64,000 bases of DNA. Source: Phycisphaerales bacterium. Its GTDB lineage: Bacteria; Planctomycetota; Phycisphaerae; Phycisphaerales; SM1A02. This document shows, one piece after another, positions 28,153-36,421 of this stretch. The notes under the pieces were generated by a model. The model saw only the letters and a program-made list of their open reading frames with translations, made no database searches and was not told the origin of the DNA. Within the stretch, counting starts at the first letter, position 1, and each line of letters begins with the position of its first letter. The stretch spans positions 469,239 through 533,238 of the forward strand of contig JAKVBT010000005.1 of NCBI GenBank assembly GCA_022446905.1, in the 5' to 3' direction. The position numbers and the translations under genes are program-made.

Positions 28153-28656
28153 TCAATCTTCGGTTTGAATTCGGTGAGTTCCACCAGGGCGGGGGTTGCC
28201 TCTTGGGGCAGGCTGATCCAGCATGGACTGGGTTCTGGCAGGGTCGATTTGAACTGGGGGCCAGTTCTGGGTGCGAAATGGGCATTCCATTGTCAGCGAC
28301 CAGCCTTGGGGCAGCGGGACCTCAAGATGCAGCCCGTTTGGGCCGGTAGAGGCAATGGTGCCATCCAAACTGTAGATTCGACGCCGTTCCCGCCTGGTGG
28401 CCACTACAAGCCCGGCCTCTTCCAGTTTCCGCAGATTGTGGCTGGCCAATGAAAGCCCGATGCCTAGGGACTCAGCGGCATCTCCAACGCAGCGGGGGCC
28501 ACTAGCCAGCAGCCGGAGCAGTTGTAAACGTACTGCACCTCCTAAGAGCGTCAGTGCGGTATTGAGCTCAAGCGTGTATGGGCTGGTGGGATCAATGGAG
28601 AGCGTTTCTGCAGGATGCGAGTTCTGCTGAGAATGGGGTCTGGGAGGTTGCTGCAT
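28153..28656 (-). CDS. ArsR-type winged-helix regulator
   Basis: A 167-residue protein with an ArsR-family winged helix at about residues 30-95: LGGAVRLQLLRLLASGPRCV, the LSLASHNLRKLEEAGLV recognition helix and the RRERRRIYSLDG wing. It lacks the ELCVCDL metal-binding motif of metal sensors. It also has an extra C-terminal tail of about 65 residues rich in Pro, Gln and Arg. It probably senses something other than thiophilic metals. The ATG at 28656 is the first start close to the domain; a longer frame to 28761 exists. Confidence 0.78.
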   Translation of the reverse strand: MQQPPRPHSQQNSHPAETLSIDPTSPYTLELNTALTLLGGAVRLQLLRLLASGPRCVGDAAESLGIGLSLASHNLRKLEEAGLVVATRRERRRIYSLDGTIASTGPNGLHLEVPLPQGWSLTMECPFRTQNWPPVQIDPARTQSMLDQPAPRGNPRPGGTHRIQTED

Positions 28657-28744
28657 CTGGCACTCTGAACTGTGACGCAGCCCAACCCACGTGCTGGAAC
28701 AAAGTGTCAGCATCAGTGGGTCCAGGCACGCGTCTGGCGTGTCG

Positions 28745-28759
28745 GACATCCGGGATGTC
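28745..28759. promoter_or_regulatory. Perfect 7-1-7 palindrome upstream of the ArsR-type gene
   Basis: GACATCC-G-GGATGTC lies about 90 bases upstream of the regulator's start and downstream of the tRNA-Leu gene. ArsR-family repressors often bind such inverted repeats in their own promoter, so an autoregulatory operator is possible. No second copy was noticed. Confidence 0.3.
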
Positions 28760-28795
28760 ATCGATACGCGCTGCGGCCGATGTTGTTCACATCCC

Positions 28796-28828
28796 CTCCA
28801 AAAACAGTTGGAGAAAGGCCCCTGGGCC
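28796..28828 (-). terminator. Two small hairpins after tRNA-Leu, possible terminator
   Basis: On the minus strand, directly after the tRNA, GGCCC-AG-GGGCC (28828-28817) is followed by TTTC. A second hairpin, CTCCAA with TTGGAG (28813-28796), then follows. They may end the tRNA-Leu transcript. The stems are short, so confidence is modest. Confidence 0.4.
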
Positions 28829-28833
28829 GCTCA

Positions 28834-28917
28834 TACCGGAGGAGGGACTCGAACCCTCAATCCCTTTCGAGAAGCGGATTTTGAATCCGCCGCGTATGCC
28901 AATTCCGCCACTCCGGC
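28834..28917 (-). tRNA. tRNA-Leu (anticodon CAA)
   Basis: An 84-base class II tRNA. The acceptor stem is GCCGGAG paired with CTCCGGT, followed by discriminator A. The anticodon stem is GCGGA/TCCGC around loop TTCAAAA, giving anticodon CAA. A long variable arm and the T-arm GGGTTCGAGTCCC follow. The 3' CCA is not encoded. Confidence 0.95.
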
Positions 28918-29012
28918 TTGGGAATTTCCCCATGATGGCGAAGGTGCGCCCAAATCGCAAACGGTGGGTTGATGTGGAGTGGCTGCTCAAGTGAACGTAC
29001 ACTGACCATCCC

Positions 29013-30197
29013 ATGCGTTCATCAGATGATTCTTCCGGCGGTGGCCTGTCAACGCGAGCTGCCCTGCAACTAGTCGCGGCAGCGGTCATTTTGGTTGCCT
29101 TAGTGGGGCTCTCTGGTGGTTTCTTTGGTTCGTCATCCGGACCCTCGGCGCCGCCGCGTGTGACCTCTTCGCCGCCCCCAAAGGCGACCTTGCCTCAGCC
29201 TGGTCTGGCCTCGGCTGTGACGGCCACAGGTGAGAGCGACGCGCCGGTGTCGGTCACGCTGGAACCCTCAAGTTATGCCTTCGGGTTTCTTCGCCCCAGC
29301 GAAGTGCGGTCGCGTACGTTGGTCGTGACCAACCGTGAGTCACAGCCCATTCGACTCAAGGGCACCTGGAAGGGATGCAGTTGCACTACCTTGGATGTGC
29401 AAGCAGGTCTTCTCGGCCCGGGTGAATCACGTGAGGTCACAGCAACGCTCACTGCGGGGTTGACACCGACCACCAAGGATTCCTCAGTCAAACTCGAAGT
29501 CACTGGTCGGCCACCGATCGTACTTCCAATGACTGGTGAGATCATTCGCGGCGTTCGGGCTCGCCCGCGTGATATCTCAACCTATGCCTACCGCGGCGCG
29601 GAGGGCAATTATCGCCCGCGAGGCTCAGTCACTTTGGATGCGCCTGAAGGTGTGCCATTTCGAATTCTGGCGATTAATGGTCAGCCACAGCAAACCGAGC
29701 CTTCTTTGCAGCACACCGTGGTTTGGGATGTGAGTCAGTATGACGCGACGACCGGCTTGGACGCAGATGGCGAATTGGTGCCGCGCTTTTGGTTGGTTGA
29801 GACGGACCATCCCGATACGCCAGTCATGGAGTTGCGCGTATCGCACCGCGCTAGTCGGATACCCCCACGTGGCGATCGTCCATGGTTCTTTACAGAGTTG
29901 TACGTCAATGCCGGTCCCGCAGGGGAGGATGGGAATGCAGTATTTACGCTTCCAATTAAAGGCTTGAGTGGCTTAAAGGCAAATGCAGACACCATTCGAG
30001 GTGTGCGTAGCCTCAGCGATGAATTTACAGCAAGACTTCGATCGCTTCGTCTTGAAGGTCGTGATGTGATGGCCGAGATTGTGCTGACCCCAGTGAGTGA
30101 TGCCGTTGGTGCTATCAAGGGGCAGATCATGATTGAGGGTGAGCAGTGGCAGGCGCCATTGCATGTGGTATTGATGGGACGCCCGCGTTCATCATGA
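29013..30197 (+). CDS. Membrane-anchored DUF1573 protein
   Basis: A 394-residue protein with one N-terminal membrane segment (residues about 17-38), a Pro/Ser-rich linker and then a DUF1573 domain near residues 75-165. That domain is an Ig-like fold with the typical 'FGFLRPSEV' opening and a WKGCSCTTLD cysteine pair. The remaining half, about residues 170-390, is beta-rich and looks like further domains of the same kind, but is not recognised. It faces the periplasm. DUF1573 proteins are abundant in Planctomycetota and of unknown function. Its stop overlaps the ispD start (ATGA). Confidence 0.82.
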   Translation: MRSSDDSSGGGLSTRAALQLVAAAVILVALVGLSGGFFGSSSGPSAPPRVTSSPPPKATLPQPGLASAVTATGESDAPVSVTLEPSSYAFGFLRPSEVRSRTLVVTNRESQPIRLKGTWKGCSCTTLDVQAGLLGPGESREVTATLTAGLTPTTKDSSVKLEVTGRPPIVLPMTGEIIRGVRARPRDISTYAYRGAEGNYRPRGSVTLDAPEGVPFRILAINGQPQQTEPSLQHTVVWDVSQYDATTGLDADGELVPRFWLVETDHPDTPVMELRVSHRASRIPPRGDRPWFFTELYVNAGPAGEDGNAVFTLPIKGLSGLKANADTIRGVRSLSDEFTARLRSLRLEGRDVMAEIVLTPVSDAVGAIKGQIMIEGEQWQAPLHVVLMGRPRSS

Positions 30198-30961
30198 AAG
30201 TGTCAATCATCATCCCGGCAGCTGGCAGCGGGGAGCGGTTTGGGGGCGACAAATTGTCGCGCGACTTGCATGGCCGTCCAGTGCTTGTGCGAACAATCGA
30301 AGCGTTTACTCGGCGCGACGAAGTTGCCCAAATCATTGTGGCGGGTCCGCCGGATGGGTTCGAACTTTTTGCAGATCGCTTCGGCCCGGTGCTTGGCTTC
30401 CACGGGGTAGATTTGGTACAGGGCGGCCGTGCTGATCGCTGGGAAACGGTGAGTTTGGCGTTACAGGCAGTCAACGAGGACGCCACACACGTGGGGGTGC
30501 ATGATGCCGCTCGCCCATGTCTTTCAGAGGCCATGTTGGATCGGATATTCGAGGCAGCGGATCGTCTTGATGCAGTGATTCCAGGTGTAGATATCAGCAG
30601 CACAGTGAAAGAGGTGGATCGCAAGCGTTCGCAGGATGTTGCTGTCACGGATGCATTGGCCGATGCCATTCTGGGTTCAGAGACCGCTGACCGGCTTGAG
30701 GCAATGCCAGTGACCCGTACTGTTCCACGTGATGGGTTGATATTGGCCCAGACCCCTCAGATATTCCGTGGAGATCTTCTTTCTCGTGTTGCTGCCAAGG
30801 GCATGATGGATGGGGTTTCGGACGACGCATCAGCCGTAGAGCAACTGGGTGTGGATGTTCATGTGGTGCCAGGCGATCCCTGCAATATCAAGATCACGCA
30901 GCCTGAGGATCTGGCGTTGGCTGCGGCCATATTGAGTGGGCTGCGTTCTGGCGGACTTTGA
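30194..30961 (+). CDS. ispD: 2-C-methyl-D-erythritol 4-phosphate cytidylyltransferase IspD
   Basis: IspD couples CTP to methylerythritol phosphate in the non-mevalonate isoprenoid route. The 255-residue protein has the nucleotide-binding AAGSGERFGGDK loop at residues 9-20, HDAARP near 103 and the TPQIFRGDLL and DDASAVE blocks later on. The ATG overlaps the DUF1573 stop, and the glycosyltransferase gene begins 14 bases after its stop. ispF, often fused or adjacent, is not seen here. Confidence 0.93.
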   Translation: MKVSIIIPAAGSGERFGGDKLSRDLHGRPVLVRTIEAFTRRDEVAQIIVAGPPDGFELFADRFGPVLGFHGVDLVQGGRADRWETVSLALQAVNEDATHVGVHDAARPCLSEAMLDRIFEAADRLDAVIPGVDISSTVKEVDRKRSQDVAVTDALADAILGSETADRLEAMPVTRTVPRDGLILAQTPQIFRGDLLSRVAAKGMMDGVSDDASAVEQLGVDVHVVPGDPCNIKITQPEDLALAAAILSGLRSGGL

Positions 30962-30975
30962 GCGGAGATTCCGCG

Positions 30976-32148
30976 ATGGGTGGGCAGGATGTGACCGATA
31001 GCAGGAATGCCCCCGAAGCCTCAGATATGACCATCCACGATTCAGCCAACCCAATGCGGCCAAGCCTCAGCATCATCGTGCCAACCTATGAGGAGGCTGA
31101 CAGCCTTCCGCCACTTTTTGCTCGGATTGGCGATCTTCATGACAGTGGCTTGAGTCTTGAAGTCATCGTGGTGGATGATGACTCCAGGGACGGTACAGAG
31201 CAAGCCATGCGCAATCTGGCGCTTCCGTGGGCGCGACTCATTACCCGGCGTGGCCAGCGAGGCCTGAGTTCAGCTGTGCTCACGGGGCTCCGCGCGGCGC
31301 GTGGTGACACCATGATTGTGATGGATGCAGATTTGTCGCATCCTCCAGAAGCGATACCAGCCATGGTTGCAGCCCTTGATCAGGGTGCTGACTTTGTCGT
31401 TGGTTCACGCTACGTGCCTGGAGGGAGTACGGAAGACGGGTGGGGCGTTTTGCGCTGGATCAACTCCAAGGTGGCGACGGTCATGGCGCGGCCGTTTACC
31501 ACAGTCAAAGACTGCATGAGTGGATTTCTTGGATTCCGCGCGGACGCTTGGCAGAGGGCGGTCGACCTCGATCCAGTGGGGTACAAGATTGGTCTTGAAC
31601 TCATTGTGAAGTGTCAATGCCGCAATGTGGTTGAAGTTCCAATTCACTTTTCAACGCGGCAGCATGGGGAAAGCAAGCTGACGCTCAAAGTGCAGATCCA
31701 ATATTTGGATCATGTGCTTCGTCTCTTGCGGTGGAAGCACCCAAAGTGGTCGAGTTTTGTGCCCTTTGCGCTCATCGGTCTCTCAGGAATCGGTGTGTAT
31801 GCAGGGTTGCTTGCAATCTTCGGCGCATTGTTAGACGGACTGCTTTCCACCGATCTTCAGGTCATCTTGGCGATTGCTTTGACGATTGGTTGGAACTTCC
31901 TCTGGGATCGTTGGCTTGCGTTCTGGTATGCCAGGGGCGATTCAATATGGCGGCAGTTCATCGGCTTTATGGCGGTTTGTGCGGTGCCAGTGGCGATCAA
32001 TTACTTCGTCACCACTTGGTTGGTAGATGACCGCATGATTGCGCCCGCAGCAGGGGCGATCGGTGCACTGATTGGCTCTGCTGCAGGGGTCGTCTTTAAC
32101 TGGTTTGTCGCGCGGGCCATTGTGTTCCGTCGCCGATCATCCAGTTGA
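30976..32148 (+). CDS. GT2 polyprenyl-phosphate glycosyltransferase fused to a GtrA domain
   Basis: A 390-residue fusion. The N-terminal half is a dolichol-phosphate-mannose-synthase-like GT2 domain: SIIVPTYEEADSLPPL, VVDDDSRDGT and MDADLSHPPEA near residue 117. The C-terminal part has four membrane helices of the GtrA flippase-like family. It probably charges a polyprenyl phosphate with a sugar and helps move it across the membrane for envelope glycosylation. GGAG lies 8 bases before the ATG; a TTG at 30958 overlapping the ispD stop is the alternative start. Its end overlaps the convergent uvrA gene by 12 bases. Confidence 0.87.
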   Translation: MGGQDVTDSRNAPEASDMTIHDSANPMRPSLSIIVPTYEEADSLPPLFARIGDLHDSGLSLEVIVVDDDSRDGTEQAMRNLALPWARLITRRGQRGLSSAVLTGLRAARGDTMIVMDADLSHPPEAIPAMVAALDQGADFVVGSRYVPGGSTEDGWGVLRWINSKVATVMARPFTTVKDCMSGFLGFRADAWQRAVDLDPVGYKIGLELIVKCQCRNVVEVPIHFSTRQHGESKLTLKVQIQYLDHVLRLLRWKHPKWSSFVPFALIGLSGIGVYAGLLAIFGALLDGLLSTDLQVILAIALTIGWNFLWDRWLAFWYARGDSIWRQFIGFMAVCAVPVAINYFVTTWLVDDRMIAPAAGAIGALIGSAAGVVFNWFVARAIVFRRRSSS

Positions 32149-35073
32149 GGTAACGCACATGTCCTCGATGCCGATCTGACGAAGTGCTGCGCCGGTGTGA
32201 CTCTGATCGCATGCGGCAATGGCACTTGGCGGTCCCTCGGCTACCAGCGTTCCTCCGCCCGCGCCGCCTTCTGGCCCCAGGTCGATGATCCAGTCCGCAT
32301 GGCGGATGATGTCAACATTGTGTTCAATCACCAGAAGTGTATGACTTCGATCAGCAAGTCGCTGTAAGACGTTCAGTAGCAAATCAACATCAGCAAAGTG
32401 AAGCCCCGTGGTTGGTTCGTCAAGAACGTAGAGCACATGGCCCTGTGCACGCACTCCGAGTTCGCGGGCAAGTTTGACGCGCTGCGCTTCGCCGCCAGAA
32501 AGGTGGGGCGCCTTTTGGCCTAACTCGAGATAGCCCAGGCCAACATCAACAAGGCATTGGAGCATGCGACTGATTGAAGGATGAGATGCAAAAAATTCAA
32601 CTGCTTCTTCAATTGTCATGGACAGCACGTCCGAAATCGTGCGTCCACGCCATTTCACCTGCAATGTTTCAGCGTTGTATCGACTTCCATGGCAGGTGTC
32701 GCAGGTCACATAGACATCGGGAAGAAAGTGCATTTCAATGCGTCGCATGCCTTGTCCTTGACACGCTTCGCATCGGCCACCTTTGACATTGAAACTAAAG
32801 CGTCCCGGCTTCCATCCGCGAATTCGAGATTCGCTTGTCTTTGCAAAGAGGGATCTGATGTCATCGAAGATCCCGGTGTAGGTCGCGGGGTTGGAGCGGG
32901 GGGTGCGGCCGATGGGAGACTGATCGACTTCGATCACCCGGTCGATGTGCTGCATGCCGGTGATTCGGCGATGTTTGCCCGGCAGGTCCCCAGAGCCATT
33001 GAGATGACGACGGATGGCTTTCAGCAAGACCTCATTGGTCATGGTTGACTTGCCTGACCCGGAGACCCCAGTGACGCAAACCAATCCGCCCAGTGGAATA
33101 TCGACGTTCAGTGATTTGAGATTGTGGGCCTTGGCTGCTCGAATGCCGAGGCATTTGCGGCTGGGTATGCGTGGGGTGTCGACCTGGCCGCCGACCACGC
33201 GCTTGCCTGAGAGAAACTGGCCAGTGAGCGATGTTGGGGTGTTAATGATGTCTTGCACGTCACCTTGCGCGACGATCTTGCCTCCATGTTTGCCCGCGCC
33301 AGGGCCTATATCAAGGATGTGATCTGCGGCTCGAATCATCTCCTCGTCATGCTCTACAACGAGCACGGTGTTGCCAATGGAGACAAGTCGCTCGAGCGTT
33401 GTGATGAGTCTGGCATTGTCGCGGTGGTGCAGTCCAATGGTGGGCTCGTCAAGGACATAGCAGACGCCAACAAGGCCTGAGCCAACTTGGGTTGCCAGGC
33501 GGATTCGTTGGGCTTCCCCTCCTGAGAGTGTGGCCGTGGCGCGATTCAGTGTCAGGTAGTTCAGCCCAACACTTTGGAGAAAGCCAAGTCGGGACATGAG
33601 CTCTTGTCGAATCGGTTCGGCGATGACAGCGGATTCGGCATCCAATTGCACATGCTTAAGAAATGCGGCAGCCTGATCAATTGTTAGCTCGCACAACTCA
33701 GCAATATTGAGTGTGCGATCGCCATCGGTCAACAGTACGTGCAGGCTCGGCTTTCGTAGTTTTGCTCCGCGACATTCTGGGCAGGCGCGCTGCGACATAA
33801 ACCCATGAAGGCGTGTGCGGACAAGTTCACTTTCTGTTTCCCGATACCGCCTCTGGACATTTGGGATGACGCCTTCAAACCGAAGCCCTTTGGCTTCAGC
33901 AGCAGTGGCGCCGTGCAACAGGAGTGTGCGATCAGCTTGCGGCAGTTCCGCAATCGGAGTCGTTCGCGTATGTCCAGTGTGCTCGCAAAATCGTCTGAGT
34001 TGTCGGCTATACCAGGTGTTCAGGCGTCGACCATTTTTTGTCCATGGTTTGATCGCCCCTTCGCCCAGCCCAATCTGTTCATCTGGGATCAGCAGTGCCA
34101 GATCAAACTCACGTTTGGTGCCCAGTCCATCACAGGCCGGGCATGCCCCATGCGGGGAGTTGAAAGAGAAAATTCTTGGCTCGAGTTCTGCTAGCCCGCA
34201 TGCTGGGTGCACGCTGCAGGCCATCTTCTCGCTCCAGATATCGGTGACCCATTCTGAGTCGTGTTCTTGGAGCACCAATAGGACGCCGTCGCCTGTTTGT
34301 AGTGCTGTGTCAACGGAGTCTGCGAGTCGGCTGCGAGTAGAGTCGCCACGAATGATGAGTCGATCCACGACGGCTTCGATGTCATGTTTGACATGGCGTG
34401 CGAGACCTGCAGGATTTTCGCCTCCAAGTGCGAGTGTCTCGCGAATGTCGATGATTTCACTATCGACGCGGGCGCGAACAAATCCAGATGCCTGCAGTTC
34501 CTCCAGTACTTCTTTGTGGTGGCCCTTGCGTCCGCTCACGATCGGTGCACACAAAATGATGCGTGTGCCATCTGGTAATCCGGCCAGATGTTCAATAATG
34601 GCTGAGGCGCTGCTTCGCTCAATTGGCCGGCCACAACTGGACTTTCCGACTGGAGCCCAGCATGTCGGAAGGCCACAGCGGGCATAGAGCAGTCGGAGAT
34701 AGTCGTAGACTTCTGTCGTGGTGGCGACTGTGGAGCGGGGTGTGTGTCCGCCTCGTCGCTGCTGAATGGCGATGGTCGGGGGGAGTCCAGCCATCGACTC
34801 CACGTCCGGTTTCTGCATCTGCTGAAGGAACTGCCTGGCGTAGGCGGTCAAGGACTCCATGTATTTTCGTTGGCCCTCGGCGAAGACCGTGTCGAATGCA
34901 AGTGAGGATTTTCCCGACCCAGACACGCCAGTGACCACAACCATCTGGTTGCGTGGAATGACCACGTCAATTCCCTGAAGATTGTGTTCGCGTGCACCTG
35001 TAATGGTGATTGCTGACGGGGATTGGTTTTGCGGTGCGTTGGCTTTAGCTGACGCTCTCTTGCGGGCGGGCAT
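32137..35073 (-). CDS. uvrA: Excinuclease ABC subunit A UvrA
   Basis: A 978-residue DNA damage-recognition ATPase of nucleotide excision repair. It carries the N-terminal Walker A GVSGSGKSS, the KYMESLTAYARQFL block, the second Walker A GVSGSGKST and two LSGGEAQR signatures. The central zinc finger (RCEACQGQGMRR...CDTCHGSRYN) is complete. The length is normal, with a short Ala/Lys-rich N-terminal extension. The ATG overlaps the stop of the ABC permease upstream by one base (TGATG), so the two are translated together. Confidence 0.98.
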   Translation of the reverse strand: MPARKRASAKANAPQNQSPSAITITGAREHNLQGIDVVIPRNQMVVVTGVSGSGKSSLAFDTVFAEGQRKYMESLTAYARQFLQQMQKPDVESMAGLPPTIAIQQRRGGHTPRSTVATTTEVYDYLRLLYARCGLPTCWAPVGKSSCGRPIERSSASAIIEHLAGLPDGTRIILCAPIVSGRKGHHKEVLEELQASGFVRARVDSEIIDIRETLALGGENPAGLARHVKHDIEAVVDRLIIRGDSTRSRLADSVDTALQTGDGVLLVLQEHDSEWVTDIWSEKMACSVHPACGLAELEPRIFSFNSPHGACPACDGLGTKREFDLALLIPDEQIGLGEGAIKPWTKNGRRLNTWYSRQLRRFCEHTGHTRTTPIAELPQADRTLLLHGATAAEAKGLRFEGVIPNVQRRYRETESELVRTRLHGFMSQRACPECRGAKLRKPSLHVLLTDGDRTLNIAELCELTIDQAAAFLKHVQLDAESAVIAEPIRQELMSRLGFLQSVGLNYLTLNRATATLSGGEAQRIRLATQVGSGLVGVCYVLDEPTIGLHHRDNARLITTLERLVSIGNTVLVVEHDEEMIRAADHILDIGPGAGKHGGKIVAQGDVQDIINTPTSLTGQFLSGKRVVGGQVDTPRIPSRKCLGIRAAKAHNLKSLNVDIPLGGLVCVTGVSGSGKSTMTNEVLLKAIRRHLNGSGDLPGKHRRITGMQHIDRVIEVDQSPIGRTPRSNPATYTGIFDDIRSLFAKTSESRIRGWKPGRFSFNVKGGRCEACQGQGMRRIEMHFLPDVYVTCDTCHGSRYNAETLQVKWRGRTISDVLSMTIEEAVEFFASHPSISRMLQCLVDVGLGYLELGQKAPHLSGGEAQRVKLARELGVRAQGHVLYVLDEPTTGLHFADVDLLLNVLQRLADRSHTLLVIEHNVDIIRHADWIIDLGPEGGAGGGTLVAEGPPSAIAACDQSHTGAALRQIGIEDMCVTSTG

Positions 35074-36209
35074 CAGCCTAGGTCACGCCGCTGGAAGAGG
35101 GCGATGCCTGCAGCCAGGGCTGCAGCGGTATAGATCAGCCCGTAAATGGTGCTCTGAATGAGGTAGTCAGTTGGAATGGTGATGTTCTGGGTGACGGCAT
35201 CAGACAACCAGAGCACCTGGAAGTTTGGGAGCACTGCATAGCCAGCTTTGAGCAGCCACCATGCGATGACTTCGCCCGTGGATGCAAAATCGGTGAGTGG
35301 GACGATGGGTACTTCAATGATCTGTGTGGCGGTCTGCACTTCTCCAGTAACACGCTCGACCGTAGTCACAATCTCTTGCGGCTCAGTCTGGCCAGCTTCG
35401 TCGGCTCGAGCAAGCCAATCTGATTCGATGGCATGGAGGGGTCGTCCAAAGATCCAGTCTGAGAGCAAGCCAAGTACGAACAAGCCAGTTGTGACCAGCA
35501 ATGTCATGAGTTGTCCAAGACGTGTCGAAACAGCAACGGCGATGGCTGAGAGCATCATCACGGATGCAATGATGGCAATCACAGCAAGCCACAGATTGGG
35601 CTTGAAAGCAATCGCCATGTCTTGAGCGGTGAAATCAGGGCGGAAGTTCAGTGTGACGAGGTATGCAATGAGCAGTAGTGGAGCGGCAATGAATATCACT
35701 GTGCTGGTAAAAACGGTGTTGTAGAAAAAATTGCACCAGACAGCGACCGCTACTGAGATCAGTGCGGCACCAATACCAAAGATGATCACTGGAACATGAA
35801 TGGGGTCGCGGACTGTCTGTAGGACAGTGTGCATTTCCACCAACATGAAGACCAGTGTCAGGATGGCCACAGCCAAGAGGAGCGCCATGGTGGCGCCAAT
35901 GAATTTGCCGATCAGAAATGTCGGACGGCCAATTGGTTTGGAGACGACGGTCAAGGCCGTTCGATTGCCAATCTCGCGTCCAAGGACGGAGGTGGCGATG
36001 AAGGCAGCGAGTATGGCTCCTGCGAGAAAGACCGTGGCCAGGCCGATATCAATGAGCATCCGCTGGTCGTCATCCATCGTGAAGGCAGCGAGTGGATTGC
36101 TGAGCACCAGCAGCAGGCTGGCCGCAAGGATGACCACCAGAGTCACTGGCTGGCGGACGCTCTCGAAAAACGTGTTTCGGGCGACGGCAATGATCTGGGA
36201 GAGATACAT
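35073..36209 (-). CDS. ABC-2 type permease-like membrane protein
   Basis: A 378-residue protein with about six membrane segments. The N-terminal pattern IIAVARNTFFESVRQP followed by a hydrophobic helix, and the conserved ELG/GREIGNRTALTVVSKPI segment near residue 85, are typical of ABC-2 family permeases. No ATPase gene is adjacent. The nearest is at 40954 in the divergent operon, so that ATPase may serve both permeases. It is coupled to uvrA downstream. Substrate is unknown. Confidence 0.82.
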   Translation of the reverse strand: MYLSQIIAVARNTFFESVRQPVTLVVILAASLLLVLSNPLAAFTMDDDQRMLIDIGLATVFLAGAILAAFIATSVLGREIGNRTALTVVSKPIGRPTFLIGKFIGATMALLLAVAILTLVFMLVEMHTVLQTVRDPIHVPVIIFGIGAALISVAVAVWCNFFYNTVFTSTVIFIAAPLLLIAYLVTLNFRPDFTAQDMAIAFKPNLWLAVIAIIASVMMLSAIAVAVSTRLGQLMTLLVTTGLFVLGLLSDWIFGRPLHAIESDWLARADEAGQTEPQEIVTTVERVTGEVQTATQIIEVPIVPLTDFASTGEVIAWWLLKAGYAVLPNFQVLWLSDAVTQNITIPTDYLIQSTIYGLIYTAAALAAGIALFQRRDLG

Positions 36210-36279
36210 GTGGCGGACATCGTACCGGGGGGCGGCCTGCAGTCGGTTGAGGGACTACTGACGGCCACAGGCTGGGCAA

Positions 36280-36319
36280 GGTTCAGCCCAACCTGATATT
36301 TTGCCAACCCACCTGAACC
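36280..36319. promoter_or_regulatory. Inverted repeat between the uvrA and SPFH/ABC operons
   Basis: GGTTCAG (36280-36286) and CTGAACC (36313-36319) flank 26 bases that themselves repeat a CCAACC-like word. The pair sits between the divergent transcripts, where both promoters must lie, so it could be an operator. The evidence is only the symmetry and position. Confidence 0.25.
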
Positions 36320-36421
36320 GGCTCAGTACCTCGTGCCGTAGTGACGGCGTGGCTGCGTGAGGTCTTCCTCTCGTGGTGTATGGAAGCATTGGCCCTTTTC
36401 CTTGATCCGACTGGAGCACCT

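Noticed and set aside
33815-34687. 290-codon plus-strand frame inside uvrA
   Set aside because: Opposite conserved UvrA motifs; Ser/Arg-rich with no domain.
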